From Parcubacteria group bacterium GW2011_GWB1_42_6 (lineage in GTDB: Bacteria > Patescibacteriota > Minisyncoccia > Portnoybacterales > GWB1-42-6): 19,311 bases of DNA. The notes beneath the pieces are model-generated. The model saw nothing but the letters and a program-made list of their open reading frames with translations. It searched no databases and was not told where the DNA came from. The position numbers and the translations under genes were made by a program. Below are positions 6,815 to 13,339 of this stretch, piece by piece. Location: contig LCEC01000015.1 of the NCBI GenBank assembly GCA_000997475.1, positions 1-19,311 on the forward strand, written 5' to 3'. How positions within the stretch are numbered: the first letter of the stretch is position 1; each line of letters begins with the position of its first letter.

Positions 6815-7201
6815 CTACCAAATTTCACACAAAATTTCTCCGCCTATTTTCTGTTTCCTGGCATTTTTATCGGTCATAAGCCCCCGAGAAGTGGAAATTA
6901 TCGCCAGTCCGTAACCCTGTTTAACCGGCCTGATTTTGTCATTGGAACGATAAATCCTCTGGCCCGGTTTGCTTATTCGCCTTACTTCTTGAATGGCCGG
7001 CGCCCCTTCTTCATATCTTAAACCGATTTCCAATCTTTCTTTTGATTTCGCGCCCTTTCTTTCCACTTGGCCAATGAGGTTTTCCTGATTTAAAATTTTA
7101 GCCAATTCAAATTTCATATTGGAAAAAGAAACTTCCATTTTTTCATGGCCTGCTTTTTGAGCGTTTTTGATTCTGTTGATGAAATCTGAAATGGGATCCA
7201 T
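6815..7201 (-). CDS. rpsH: Small-subunit ribosomal protein S8 (uS8)
   Basis: 128 residues; a primary 16S rRNA-binding protein of the central domain and, in E. coli, the translational repressor of the spc operon. Signature: MDPISDFINRIKNAQKAGHE at the N-terminus, RRISKPGQRIYRS in the middle, and the C-terminal GLAIISTSRGLMTDKNARKQ ending KIGGEILCEIW. The stop codon abuts the palindromic spacer before rplF, and the ATG follows another palindromic spacer after rpsN. Whether S8 autoregulates here cannot be seen. Confidence 0.97.
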   Translation of the reverse strand: MDPISDFINRIKNAQKAGHEKMEVSFSNMKFELAKILNQENLIGQVERKGAKSKERLEIGLRYEEGAPAIQEVRRISKPGQRIYRSNDKIRPVKQGYGLAIISTSRGLMTDKNARKQKIGGEILCEIW

Positions 7202-7282
7202 AATTGGGTCGGTTTATCAGTTATTCAGTTCGTCGGTTCAGAAGTTTAAACTGATCAACTGACAAACTGATAAACTGATTTT
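7202..7282 (-). repeat. rpsN-rpsH spacer: palindrome centred on GTTTAAAC
   Basis: On the minus strand, iterated CAGTTTATCAGTTTGTCAG words run into GTTTAAAC and are followed by inverted counterparts (CGAACTGAATAACTGATAAA). Organisation and centre resemble the secY-adk spacer 3430-3505, 3.7 kb away. The rpsH ATG has no evident Shine-Dalgarno site. Confidence 0.6.
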
Positions 7283-7468
7283 TTACCAGCTGCTTTTTTT
7301 AATTCCCGGAATCTCTCCGCGATTAGCCATTTCCCTGAAACAAATCCGGCACAAGTTGAAATCTCTCATAAAAGCCCTCTTCCTTCCGCAACGAAAACAT
7401 CTTCTGGTTTTGCGCGAAGAAAATTTCGGTTTCTTTTTTGATTTTGCTATCTGGGCGGCTGTAGCCAT
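7283..7468 (-). CDS. rpsN: Small-subunit ribosomal protein S14, zinc-binding type (uS14)
   Basis: 61 residues: the short zinc-containing form (often called rpsZ or type Z), not the ~100-residue zinc-free form. Four Cys ligands are intact: C24 and C27 (RRCFRCGR) and C40 and C43 (NLCRICFREMA). The C-terminus NRGEIPGIKKSSW is the typical end. S14 belongs to the 3' (head) domain of the 30S subunit. The gene stands between rplE and rpsH as in the standard spc order. Upstream is a 187-nt spacer with a perfect 20-bp inverted repeat; no Shine-Dalgarno site precedes the ATG. Confidence 0.96.
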   Translation of the reverse strand: MATAAQIAKSKKKPKFSSRKTRRCFRCGRKRAFMRDFNLCRICFREMANRGEIPGIKKSSW

Positions 7469-7655
7469 GATAAATTATTATGCAAACCCTTGCGCCAACC
7501 TGCTTGCGTCCATCCGAAACTCCCAAGGAGTGAAGGAGGGCGAACCGCGGATGGGAATCCAGACATTCAATGTCTGGGATATCGACATTGAATGTCTGGA
7601 TTCATTAATTCATTTCCGCGTTTCGCGCATTTGGCATAAAGTTCGCGTGTTCGTA
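7469..7655 (-). repeat. rplE-rpsN spacer with a perfect 20-bp inverted repeat
   Basis: Arms 7555-7574 and 7584-7603 are perfect inverted copies (20 of 20) around a 9-nt loop. Each arm itself contains the palindrome AGACATTCAATGTCT, so two alternative folds exist. Outer flanks carry TTATGC near rplE and GCATAA near rpsN, suggesting a larger imperfect palindrome spanning most of the gap. The GGAATCCAGA word at one arm recurs at 19256-19265 and, as a variant, within 16730-16745. No T-run follows, so it is not a standard terminator. Confidence 0.75.
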
Positions 7656-8204
7656 TTATGATTTTATTTTCTCCATTGGAAATCCCATCATTCTGAAAAG
7701 CTCAAAACCTTCTTTATGATTTTTAGCGGTAGTCGTCACATTAATTTCGAAGCTGAAAATAGCTTTAACATTTTCATGGGAAATTTCGGGAAAAATTATC
7801 TGTTCTTTTATTCCAACATTTAAATTGCCGCTCTGATCAACTGATTTTTCCGATATTCCTCTAAAGTCTCTGGTTCTGGGAAGAGCCAAGCTAATCAAAC
7901 GGTCGATAAAATCATACATCTTTTGGCCCCGCAAAGTCACCTTTAAACCGATTTGCTGGCCGATTCTTGTTTTGAAAGCAGCTATCGCTTTTTTAGCCTG
8001 GGTATAAACCGCTTTTTGCCCGGCAATCAGAGTCAGATCTTTTTGAATTTCTTCCGTCGTTGCTTTTTCATCCCGGTATTTTCCGATGCCGGTATTTAAA
8101 GTCACTTTGGTAATTCTGGGAACAGCCATCCTGTTTTTAAACCCAAAAGACTCCTGCATGGCCGGCGCGATTTCTTTATTATATTTTTCTTGAAGCCTGT
8201 TCAT
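7656..8204 (-). CDS. rplE: Large-subunit ribosomal protein L5 (uL5)
   Basis: 182 residues; binds 5S rRNA and P-site tRNA in the central protuberance. Signature segments: MNRLQEKYNKEIAPAMQESF, PRITKVTLNTGIG, LIAGQKAVYTQAKKAIAAFK with IGLKVTLRG following, SLALPRTRDFRGI and the C-terminal FRMMGFPM. The ATG at 8204 is preceded by AAGG at 5-8 nt, which lies in the inner arm of the palindromic spacer 8205-8315. Confidence 0.97.
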   Translation of the reverse strand: MNRLQEKYNKEIAPAMQESFGFKNRMAVPRITKVTLNTGIGKYRDEKATTEEIQKDLTLIAGQKAVYTQAKKAIAAFKTRIGQQIGLKVTLRGQKMYDFIDRLISLALPRTRDFRGISEKSVDQSGNLNVGIKEQIIFPEISHENVKAIFSFEINVTTTAKNHKEGFELFRMMGFPMEKIKS

Positions 8205-8315
8205 AATACCTTGCTAAATTACAAATTTATTACTAATTTCACTAATTTGCGAATCTTTACAAATTGAATTTCTGTATTTGTATTATTTGCGGGAGATTCG
8301 TAATTTAGTAGGGTT
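8205..8315 (-). repeat. rplX-rplE spacer: palindrome with the rplE ribosome-binding site in its arm
   Basis: The outer arm begins directly after the rplX TAG (AACCCTACTAAATTACGAAT on the minus strand). It pairs at 17 of 20 positions with the arm adjoining the rplE ATG (ATTTGTAATTTAGCAAGGTA), which includes AAGG. It combines the AACCCTAC end seen at the tuf-upstream element with the AATTACGAAT core of the rplF/rplX/rplC family, so it looks like an intermediate between the two. Confidence 0.7.
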
Positions 8316-8621
8316 CTAAATTTCCTGGCCGCATTTTTTGCAAAATCTCGTTTTTCCCGATTCAATCGATTTTAAACCGATCCTCGACGCTTGAGCGCAT
8401 TTAGGACAGATTAACTTAACATTGGAAATATGTAAAGATTTGGGGATCTCAACCAGTTGCCCTTTTTCTCCTTGGCGGCGCGGCCGGCGGTGTTTTTTTG
8501 CCAAATTCGCGTTTTCAACCACAACTCTTTCATTTTCCGGAAAAACATCAATAACCTTGCCCCTTTTTCCGCGGTCTTTGCCTGAAGTTATTAAAACATG
8601 GTCGTTTTTCTTTATTTTCAT
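8316..8621 (-). CDS. rplX: Large-subunit ribosomal protein L24 (uL24)
   Basis: 101 residues; an assembly-initiating 23S-binding protein near the exit tunnel. The KOW motif is at the N-terminus (HVLITSGKDRGKRGKVIDVF, residues 8-27), then the NLAKKHRRPRRQGEKGQLVE segment. The C-terminal part has a zinc ribbon, C72-x2-C75 and C94-x2-C97, which some bacterial L24 proteins keep and others lack. The ATG follows GCGAGGAAAAT, a Shine-Dalgarno site inside the palindromic spacer 8624-8732. Confidence 0.97.
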   Translation of the reverse strand: MKIKKNDHVLITSGKDRGKRGKVIDVFPENERVVVENANLAKKHRRPRRQGEKGQLVEIPKSLHISNVKLICPKCAQASRIGLKSIESGKTRFCKKCGQEI

Positions 8622-8623
8622 AT

Positions 8624-8732
8624 TTTCCTCGCTAATTACGAATAAATTCTCTCCAATTACGAATAAATCTTTCCAATTTCGAATGAATTTATTCTATTCG
8701 TAATTGGCTTTAAATTCGTAATTAGTGAGGAG
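8624..8732 (-). repeat. AATTACGAAT-family palindrome carrying the rplX ribosome-binding site
   Basis: It starts immediately after the rplN TAA and ends at the rplX Shine-Dalgarno site. CCTCACTAATTACGAAT pairs at 16 of 17 positions with ATTCGTAATTAGCGAGG, so the GAGG of the ribosome-binding site is in the terminal stem. The interior contains three more AATTACGAAT or inverted copies (for example ATTCGTAATTGGAGAGAATT), allowing alternative inner hairpins. Confidence 0.8.
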
Positions 8733-9098
8733 TTAAACTACTTCCGGAGCCAATGAAATTATTGTGGCAAAACCTTTCTCCCTTAATTCTCTGGCTACCG
8801 GCCCAAAAATGCGCCCGCTTTTCGGTTCAACTCCATCAACCAGAACAACCGCGTTATCGTCAAATCGGACATACGAACCATCTGCTCTGCGAAAAGGCTT
8901 CCTCTGTCTGATAATCACCGCTTTTATCACATCTCCTTTTTTTACCATTTTTCTGGGTTCGGCTTCCTGAACCGAGCAAACGATAACTTGCCCCAGCTGC
9001 GCCCAGCGGTTTCTTGTTCCGCCTAAAATCTTAAAACAGCGGACGGTTTTGGCTCCGGTATTATCTGCGACTTTTAAAATTGATCTGGGTTGAATCAT
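8733..9098 (-). CDS. rplN: Large-subunit ribosomal protein L14 (uL14)
   Basis: 121 residues, the normal length. Nearly the whole chain is recognisable: [61 protein letters not shown] and the closing [20 protein letters not shown] segment. L14 lies at the subunit interface and contacts 16S rRNA in bridge B5/B8 and the RsfS silencing factor. The stop TAA abuts the palindrome before rplX; the ATG follows a 117-nt spacer with several hairpins and no clear Shine-Dalgarno site. Confidence 0.98.
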   Translation of the reverse strand: MIQPRSILKVADNTGAKTVRCFKILGGTRNRWAQLGQVIVCSVQEAEPRKMVKKGDVIKAVIIRQRKPFRRADGSYVRFDDNAVVLVDGVEPKSGRIFGPVARELREKGFATIISLAPEVV

Positions 9099-9215
9099 AA
9101 ATAGTTTAAAATTGAAAATTCAAAATGTAAAATTATTGTATTCCGCCGCGCGGAATGAATTTATATGAATCCATCGCGAAGCGATTCCATAATTTTCAAC
9201 TTTGAGATTTACATT
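9099..9215 (-). repeat. rpsQ-rplN spacer: long palindrome with two inner hairpins
   Basis: On the minus strand AAAATTTAAAATGTAAA near rpsQ pairs at 17 positions (one G-U) with TTTACATTTTGAATTTT near rplN. Inside are ATCGC-TTC-GCGAT (5-bp) and ATTCCGC-GCG-GCGGAAT (7-bp), giving a cloverleaf-like layout. It is not a tRNA: there is no acceptor end or anticodon/T-arm signature. Family relation to the other spacers is unclear. Confidence 0.65.
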
Positions 9216-9449
9216 TTAAATTTTCCCCACCACTTTCCATCTTTTATCTCTGCTAATCGGCCGACACTCTTCGATAATCACCTTGTCGCCCATATGATAT
9301 TCTTTATTCTCATCATGCGCCTTGTATCGAGTGGTCACTTTGTATTTTCTTTTATAAATCCTATGCTCTTTCAAGCGAGTTGCCGCGACCACAACCGTTT
9401 TTTGCATTTTATCCGAAACAACCACGCCGCTTAATCTTTTTTTATTCAT
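9216..9449 (-). CDS. rpsQ: Small-subunit ribosomal protein S17 (uS17)
   Basis: 77 residues from the ATG at 9449, beginning MNKKRLSGVVVSDKMQKTVV, the normal S17 start; an upstream in-frame start at 9497 would add an unrelated tail and is rejected. The OB-fold protein binds 16S rRNA in the 5' domain. Later landmarks are HRIYKRKYKVTTRYKAHDEN and GDKVIIEECRPISRDKRWKV. The start overlaps the rpmC stop in an ATGA arrangement (9446-9449), implying translational coupling with rpmC. Confidence 0.97.
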   Translation of the reverse strand: MNKKRLSGVVVSDKMQKTVVVAATRLKEHRIYKRKYKVTTRYKAHDENKEYHMGDKVIIEECRPISRDKRWKVVGKI

Positions 9450-9634
9450 ATTTGCTTGAGAATGGTTAATATTCGGGCTATTTGTTTTTTCGTCCAACCA
9501 ATCGACCTTGCGTTTTTTAATTTCTTGCTCGCCAAATCAAACTTAAGGCCGCGCAGCTTTTCGCGGTTTTCCTTTAACGCTATCTCCAATTCCTGTTTAG
9601 ATTTTTGCCTTAATTCCTTAGCTTTAATCAACAT
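9446..9634 (-). CDS. rpmC: Large-subunit ribosomal protein L29 (uL29)
   Basis: 62 residues, an all-helical hairpin located by the polypeptide exit tunnel. Sequence: MLIKAKELRQKSKQELEIAL, then a Lys-rich helix with LRGLKFDLASKKLKN and a C-terminal IARILTILKQI. The order rplP-rpmC-rpsQ is the standard S10 order. The TGA stop overlaps the rpsQ ATG by ATGA. A gap of 9 nt separates it from rplP. Confidence 0.96.
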   Translation of the reverse strand: MLIKAKELRQKSKQELEIALKENREKLRGLKFDLASKKLKNARSIGWTKKQIARILTILKQI

Positions 9635-9643
9635 AAATTTCGT

Positions 9644-10048
9644 TTATTTCGCGATAAATCTTGTTTTGACCGGCAATTTGTAAGCCGCGAGCCTCAAAGC
9701 TTCCCGAGCCGTTTTTTCGTCAATCCCGTCCATTTCAAAAAGAATCCTTCCCGGCTTGATAACCGCCACATAATATTCAACACTGCCCTTTCCTCCGCCC
9801 ATAGGAACCTCGGTTCCTTTTTTGGTAACAGGCTTGTCGGGAAAAACTCTCAACCAAATTCTTCCGCCGCGCTGAACGTATCGAGTCATGGCGCGTCTGG
9901 CCGCTTCAATTTGCCGGCCGTTCAGCCAGCAAGTTTCCAAAGACTTCAACCCAAAACTTCCGAACGCCAATTCAGCGCCAGCCTTGGTTAGACCGCTTGA
10001 ATTGCCCTTCTGCCATTTTCTGTGTTTTACTTTTCTTGGAAACATCAT
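9644..10048 (-). CDS. rplP: Large-subunit ribosomal protein L16 (uL16)
   Basis: 134 residues, close to the usual 136-144. It begins [20 protein letters not shown] and keeps [60 protein letters not shown] and the C-terminal [18 protein letters not shown]16 lies near the A site and the peptidyl-transferase centre and is needed for late 50S assembly. Two adjacent ATG codons stand at the start. It follows rpsC after 18 nt with a weak AAGGGA upstream. Confidence 0.97.
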   Translation of the reverse strand: MMFPRKVKHRKWQKGNSSGLTKAGAELAFGSFGLKSLETCWLNGRQIEAARRAMTRYVQRGGRIWLRVFPDKPVTKKGTEVPMGGGKGSVEYYVAVIKPGRILFEMDGIDEKTAREALRLAAYKLPVKTRFIAK

Positions 10049-10066
10049 AAAAGTTTTTTAATCCCT

Positions 10067-10756
10067 TCAATTGTCGGAAGGCCTTTTTTGCTGCTTGATT
10101 TCTTTTTCAAAAATATCTCTGAAATAAACCCAAACCTTTATACCGATAGTTCCATAAGTCGTAAAAGCCGTCGCCTGGGCGTAATCAATGTTGGCCCGCA
10201 AGGTTTGCAAAGGAATTTTTCCTTTGGCCGTCCATTCGCGCCTGGCGATTTCATTTCCATCCAGTCTTCCCCCCACCATAACTTTGGCTCCTTGAACATC
10301 TTTTGATTGCATGATTTTTTCCACTGACTGCTTGATTGTCCGGCGAAAAGGCATTCTTCTCTCCAATTGATCCGCGATTCCCTGCGCGACAATTGACGCC
10401 TTCGATTCGGGAGATTTTATTTCCTCAACGGAAAGTTTGATTTCCGATTTCGGATCGATTTTAAGCTTTCGAATTAAAATGCTTTTCAATTCTTTTCTAA
10501 GATCTTCTATTCCCGATCCCCCCCGGCCGATTATTAATCCCGGACGAGAAGAAAAAACAATGACATTGGCCGAATTGGCCGATCTTTCAATCTCAATTCC
10601 GCCCAGTCCCGATTTCTTGAGCTTATTTTGCAAAAATTCCCGGATAATGAAATCCTCGCGGAGAAATTCCTGATATTTACTTTTGCTGAACCAGCGGGAT
10701 TTCCAATTTTTATTGATTCCCAAACGGAATGCCACCGGATTGACTTTCTGTCCCAT
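10067..10756 (-). CDS. rpsC: Small-subunit ribosomal protein S3 (uS3)
   Basis: 229 residues. N-terminal MGQKVNPVAFRLGINKNWKS; KH type II domain with the GRGG loop (residues 77-80, LIIGRGGSGIEDLRKEL); C-terminal S3 domain with QLERRMPFRRTIKQSVEKIM and ARREWTAKGKIPLQTLRANI, ending in a WVYFRDIFEKE segment typical of S3 (GEIF-like). S3 lines the mRNA entry tunnel and contributes to helicase activity. The ATG follows a four-helix-bundle-family palindrome (10770-10842) and has no Shine-Dalgarno site. Confidence 0.97.
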   Translation of the reverse strand: MGQKVNPVAFRLGINKNWKSRWFSKSKYQEFLREDFIIREFLQNKLKKSGLGGIEIERSANSANVIVFSSRPGLIIGRGGSGIEDLRKELKSILIRKLKIDPKSEIKLSVEEIKSPESKASIVAQGIADQLERRMPFRRTIKQSVEKIMQSKDVQGAKVMVGGRLDGNEIARREWTAKGKIPLQTLRANIDYAQATAFTTYGTIGIKVWVYFRDIFEKEIKQQKRPSDN

Positions 10757-10769
10757 GATAAATCATTTT

Positions 10770-10842
10770 AACATATTAACATTTTAACAATCGAATTTTT
10801 GAATTTTGTTAATATGCTAACATGCTGATATGTTAATATGTT
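10770..10842 (-). repeat. Gene-less copy of the four-helix-bundle element, rplV-rpsC
   Basis: Inverted arms (10770-10789 and 10807-10842) of the AACATATTAACAT type flank 17 nt (10790-10806). Plus-strand bases 10790-10820 resemble the 3' end of the four-helix-bundle gene plus its arm (CGATTTTGAATTCTGTTAAT there, CGAATTTTTGAATTTTGTTA here). The right arm abuts the rplV stop. Bases 10807-10840 are identical to 17143-17176. Confidence 0.65.
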
Positions 10843-11427
10843 TTAAATGCTCTTCCTTCTGAAAACTTTTTTAAGATTGCCGGCCGCTTGGCGCGTGAAG
10901 TTTTTGTTCTTTGATTTTGACGAGCTGTCATGGGGTTTCTGAATCAAAGATTTCTTTTCTTTATATTCTTCGCCCATCTTTTCTTCGCGCTCAACAACGG
11001 ATTTCTCAATTCCGCTTTCCGGCAAATTCCGCGCGGTTTCCTTGGGCTCGCCTTCTTTTTCTTTGCGGGTTTTTTTGATCTTTCCGGATCCTTCTTTAAT
11101 TTCCCCGAGTACCAATTTGATAGAACTCGTTCTTTTTAAAATAGGGGTCGCCCGGCCCATGGCTCTGGGCAGCCATCTTTTCAGACTCGGTCCTCCATCA
11201 ACCAACAGGCTCTTTATGTAAAGATTCTCTTGGTTGATGCTGAAATTATGCTTGGCGTTGGCAATAGCCGAATTTAAAAGCTTCAAAATAATCGGCGCCG
11301 GTTTCTTGACCAAAAAAGTGAGCTGGTTTTTCGCTTGCTCCGCCTTCATCCCTTTCACTAAAACGGCCACTTGCCTGGCTTTTCTGGGTGAAATTCTTAA
11401 ATTGTTTAAAGTCGCTTTGATTTCCAT
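10843..11427 (-). CDS. rplV: Large-subunit ribosomal protein L22 (uL22) with long C-terminal extension
   Basis: 194 residues against the usual ~110. The core (residues 1-110) is standard: LRISPRKARQVAVLVKGMKA, LLNSAIANAKHNFSINQENL, the tunnel-loop LPRAMGRATPILKRTSSIKL. Residues 111-194 are a highly charged Lys/Glu/Ser tail ending NLKKVFRRKSI, predicted disordered. L22 lines the exit tunnel with L4. Such tails are seen in CPR ribosomal proteins. The tail is in frame and the stop stands right next to a palindromic element, so part of it could have been acquired by loss of an earlier stop. Confidence 0.95.
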   Translation of the reverse strand: MEIKATLNNLRISPRKARQVAVLVKGMKAEQAKNQLTFLVKKPAPIILKLLNSAIANAKHNFSINQENLYIKSLLVDGGPSLKRWLPRAMGRATPILKRTSSIKLVLGEIKEGSGKIKKTRKEKEGEPKETARNLPESGIEKSVVEREEKMGEEYKEKKSLIQKPHDSSSKSKNKNFTRQAAGNLKKVFRRKSI

Positions 11428-11451
11428 AAAATTATCCCGCGATCAGATTTT

Positions 11452-11781
11452 TTACTTTTGAGCCGGAGCAGCCGCGCTTGATTGCTGCGCCGCCAAAGCT
11501 TTCTGCTGTTCCAATTCTTTTTGCATCTTTCCGCCGTGCCTGACGAATTTTCTGGTTAACGAGAATTCGCCCAATTTATGGCCAACCATTTCTTCCGTGG
11601 CAAAAACCGGTATGTGTTCGCGGCCGTTGTGGACGCCGAAAGTAAATCCAACCATCTCCGGAGTTATCGCCGAGGATCGAGACCAAGTCTTGATAATCGT
11701 TTTATCTCCGGGCCTCAAAGCGGCTATCTTTTTCAATAGTTTCGGATCTACAAACGGGCCTTTTTTAAGACTTCTTGACAT
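11452..11781 (-). CDS. rpsS: Small-subunit ribosomal protein S19 (uS19)
   Basis: 109 residues, slightly longer than the usual ~92. Core: [74 protein letters not shown]. The C-terminal ~18 residues are Ala/Gln-rich ([15 protein letters not shown]), a low-complexity tail. S19 sits in the 30S head beside S13. The ATG follows several in-repeat ATG triplets of a palindromic spacer (AATATG, AAATG), so the exact start is chosen by the conserved N-terminus, not by a Shine-Dalgarno site. Confidence 0.97.
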   Translation of the reverse strand: MSRSLKKGPFVDPKLLKKIAALRPGDKTIIKTWSRSSAITPEMVGFTFGVHNGREHIPVFATEEMVGHKLGEFSLTRKFVRHGGKMQKELEQQKALAAQQSSAAAPAQK

Positions 11782-11792
11782 GTTTTCATTTT

Positions 11793-11865
11793 AACATTTC
11801 AACATATTAACATTTTAACAATCTGAAATCCGAATTCTGTTAATATGCTAATAAGCTAATATGTT
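11793..11865 (-). repeat. Gene-less copy of the four-helix-bundle element, rplB-rpsS
   Basis: Arms 11793-11820 and 11838-11865 are both 28 nt and match at 22 of 28 positions as inverted copies. They enclose only 17 nt (11821-11837, ATCTGAAATCCGAATTC). Bases 11819-11853 resemble the 3' end and arm of the four-helix-bundle gene (shared GAATTCTGTTAATATG). The right arm covers the last seven codons and stop of rplB. Confidence 0.7.
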
Positions 11866-12691
11866 TCCTTCTGCTCACTATGAATTTACTGCTCCATTTC
11901 TTCTTTTTTCGGGTCTTTACTCCTCTGGCCAATTTGCCCCACGGAGTCTTGGGGCCTTTCCTTAAGCCGATTGGCGCTTTGCCTTCGCCTCCGCCGTGCG
12001 GATGATCAACCGGATTCATCACGCTTCCTCTGACAGTCGGCCTGATTCCCATCCAACGCGATCTTCCGGCTTTGCCGAAAACTTGAGCCGAATATTCCGA
12101 ATTGCTCACCTGGCCGATGGTCGCCATGCATTTTTCTTTCAAAGATCTCACTTCGCCCGAAGGCATTTTTATTTGAGCGTATCCGCCTTCGGCGGCTAAT
12201 ATTTGCCCGCCGGAACCGGCTGACCTTATCAGAACTCCGCCGCTTGAAGGATAAAGTTCCAGATCATGAATTTGGGTGCCCACCGGAATGTTTTTAATTT
12301 GCATCCGGTTGCCGATTTTCTGTTCCGTTTTCTCGGCGCTCAAAACCGTATCGCCCGTTTTGATTCCTTCCGGCGCAATGATATACCTCTTTTCTCCATC
12401 TTTATAATTTAAAAGCGCGATAAAACAATTGCGGTTGGGATCGTATTCAATGGCCGAAACAGTCGCCGGAATATTGAATTTGTCCCTTTTGAAATCTATA
12501 ATCCTGTAAAGTTTTTTGTGCCCGCCGCCTTTGTGTCTTGTGGTTATTCGTCCGGTGGATTTGCTTCTTCCTTTATTTCGGAAATTCGAAACAACCAGTT
12601 TTCTTTCTGGGCCTTGCTTGCTCAAATAATCAACTTTAACCCTGACTATTTGGCGGACTCCCGGACTTGTCGGTCTTTGTTTCTTTAACAT
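11840..12691 (-). CDS. rplB: Large-subunit ribosomal protein L2 (uL2)
   Basis: 283 residues. L2 is needed for subunit association and supports the peptidyl-transferase centre. Signatures: KPTSPG-like start ([14 protein letters not shown]), [40 protein letters not shown], the [20 protein letters not shown] segment with the functionally important His, and [14 protein letters not shown]. The normal end is near KFIVSRRK; here seven extra residues, HISLLAY, are encoded by the arm of the adjacent palindromic element, which also provides the TAA. The start is preceded by TAAGG within a repeat arm. Confidence 0.97.
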   Translation of the reverse strand: MLKKQRPTSPGVRQIVRVKVDYLSKQGPERKLVVSNFRNKGRSKSTGRITTRHKGGGHKKLYRIIDFKRDKFNIPATVSAIEYDPNRNCFIALLNYKDGEKRYIIAPEGIKTGDTVLSAEKTEQKIGNRMQIKNIPVGTQIHDLELYPSSGGVLIRSAGSGGQILAAEGGYAQIKMPSGEVRSLKEKCMATIGQVSNSEYSAQVFGKAGRSRWMGIRPTVRGSVMNPVDHPHGGGEGKAPIGLRKGPKTPWGKLARGVKTRKKKKWSSKFIVSRRKHISLLAY

Positions 12692-12740
12692 GATACCTTA
12701 CGGAATTACAAATTAATACGGATATTACGGATAAATTATC
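12692..12740 (-). repeat. Half copy of the ACGGAATTAC-family repeat before rplB
   Basis: The minus strand reads TTATCCGTAATATCCGTATT, then AATTTGTAATTCCGTAAGG up to the rplB ATG. It matches one arm of the inverted repeat upstream of tuf (16689-16726). The other arm is absent. The TAAGG it ends with is the only candidate Shine-Dalgarno site of rplB. Confidence 0.65.
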
Positions 12741-12752
12741 GAAATGGGAATT

Positions 12753-12877
12753 TTCCAATCGATTCCTTTTCAAAAAAATCGCGAGACCCCGCAGCTACGG
12801 GGGCGAGCGCTTGGCCAAAGCGGAATGATTTGTTTGCTCTACAGCTTTAGCGTTTTTTGAAAAGAAATCGATTGGAA
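12753..12877 (-). repeat. Large hairpin in the rplW-rplB spacer
   Basis: Arms 12753-12775 and 12852-12877 form an almost uninterrupted stem of about 25 bp (one G-U), plus 3 bp beyond a 2-nt bulge. The ~70-nt apex has two more hairpins: CCCCG-TAGCTG-CGGGG and CGCTT-TGGCC-AAGCG. GC content is higher than in the other spacers and the sequence matches none of them. It could be a structured regulatory RNA, an RNase III site or a miniature element; no open frame is present. Confidence 0.75.
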
Positions 12878-12893
12878 GGCGAATCTAAATCAA

Positions 12894-13334
12894 TTATCCC
12901 GCGATTATTTCTATCGATTCGCCCGCCGAAATTGAAACCACCGCTTTTTTAAAACCCGAATGGAAACCCGTATGTTTGCCGACTCGGCGCTTTTTTCCCG
13001 GCACATTGATTATATTAACGCTTTCTACATTCACTCCGTATAAGTCTCTCACGGCCTTGCGGACTTCGGATTTATTGGCCTCGGGATAAACTTCAAAAAT
13101 ATATTTATTTAATCCCGCGAGTCCCGAAGACTTTTCCGTTACCAAGGGACATTTTATCACCCGCCAAGCCTGATTGAATTCTTTTTTGGCCGGCTTTGAT
13201 TTTGCCAAAGAGACTTCGGTTTTTGCCGATTCTTTTACAGCCTTAACCGAAGGCTCTCTTTTCCTAGCCGCCGCTTTAACTCTTGAAACAGGCTTCTTTT
13301 CTTCTTCTTTTTTTGTTTTTCCGAATAATCCCAT
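12894..13334 (-). CDS. rplW: Large-subunit ribosomal protein L23 (uL23) with N-terminal extension
   Basis: 146 residues against ~95-100 normally. Residues 1-55 are a Lys/Glu/Ala-rich extension (MGLFGKTKKEEEKKPVSRVK and on), probably disordered. The L23 core begins near residue 57: WRVIKCPLVTEKSSGLAGLN, YIFEVYPEANKSEVRKAVRD, LYGVNVESVNIINVPGKKRR. L23 sits at the exit tunnel and docks trigger factor, SRP and SecY; the trigger-factor docking region is within the core. The gene follows rplD by 5 nt, so translation is probably coupled. Confidence 0.95.
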   Translation of the reverse strand: MGLFGKTKKEEEKKPVSRVKAAARKREPSVKAVKESAKTEVSLAKSKPAKKEFNQAWRVIKCPLVTEKSSGLAGLNKYIFEVYPEANKSEVRKAVRDLYGVNVESVNIINVPGKKRRVGKHTGFHSGFKKAVVSISAGESIEIIAG

Positions 13335-13339
13335 GATTT

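Noticed and set aside
9099..9215. tRNA-like cloverleaf
   Set aside because: No CCA-compatible acceptor stem, no T-arm or anticodon signature; only nested hairpins.
2379..9449. TGA recoding as in Gracilibacteria
   Set aside because: rpmC and the four-helix-bundle gene end normally at TGA, and I noticed no conserved gene that needs TGA read as sense.
9450..9497. Upstream start for rpsQ
   Set aside because: It adds 16 unrelated residues overlapping rpmC; the ATGA overlap at 9446-9449 gives the canonical S17 N-terminus.
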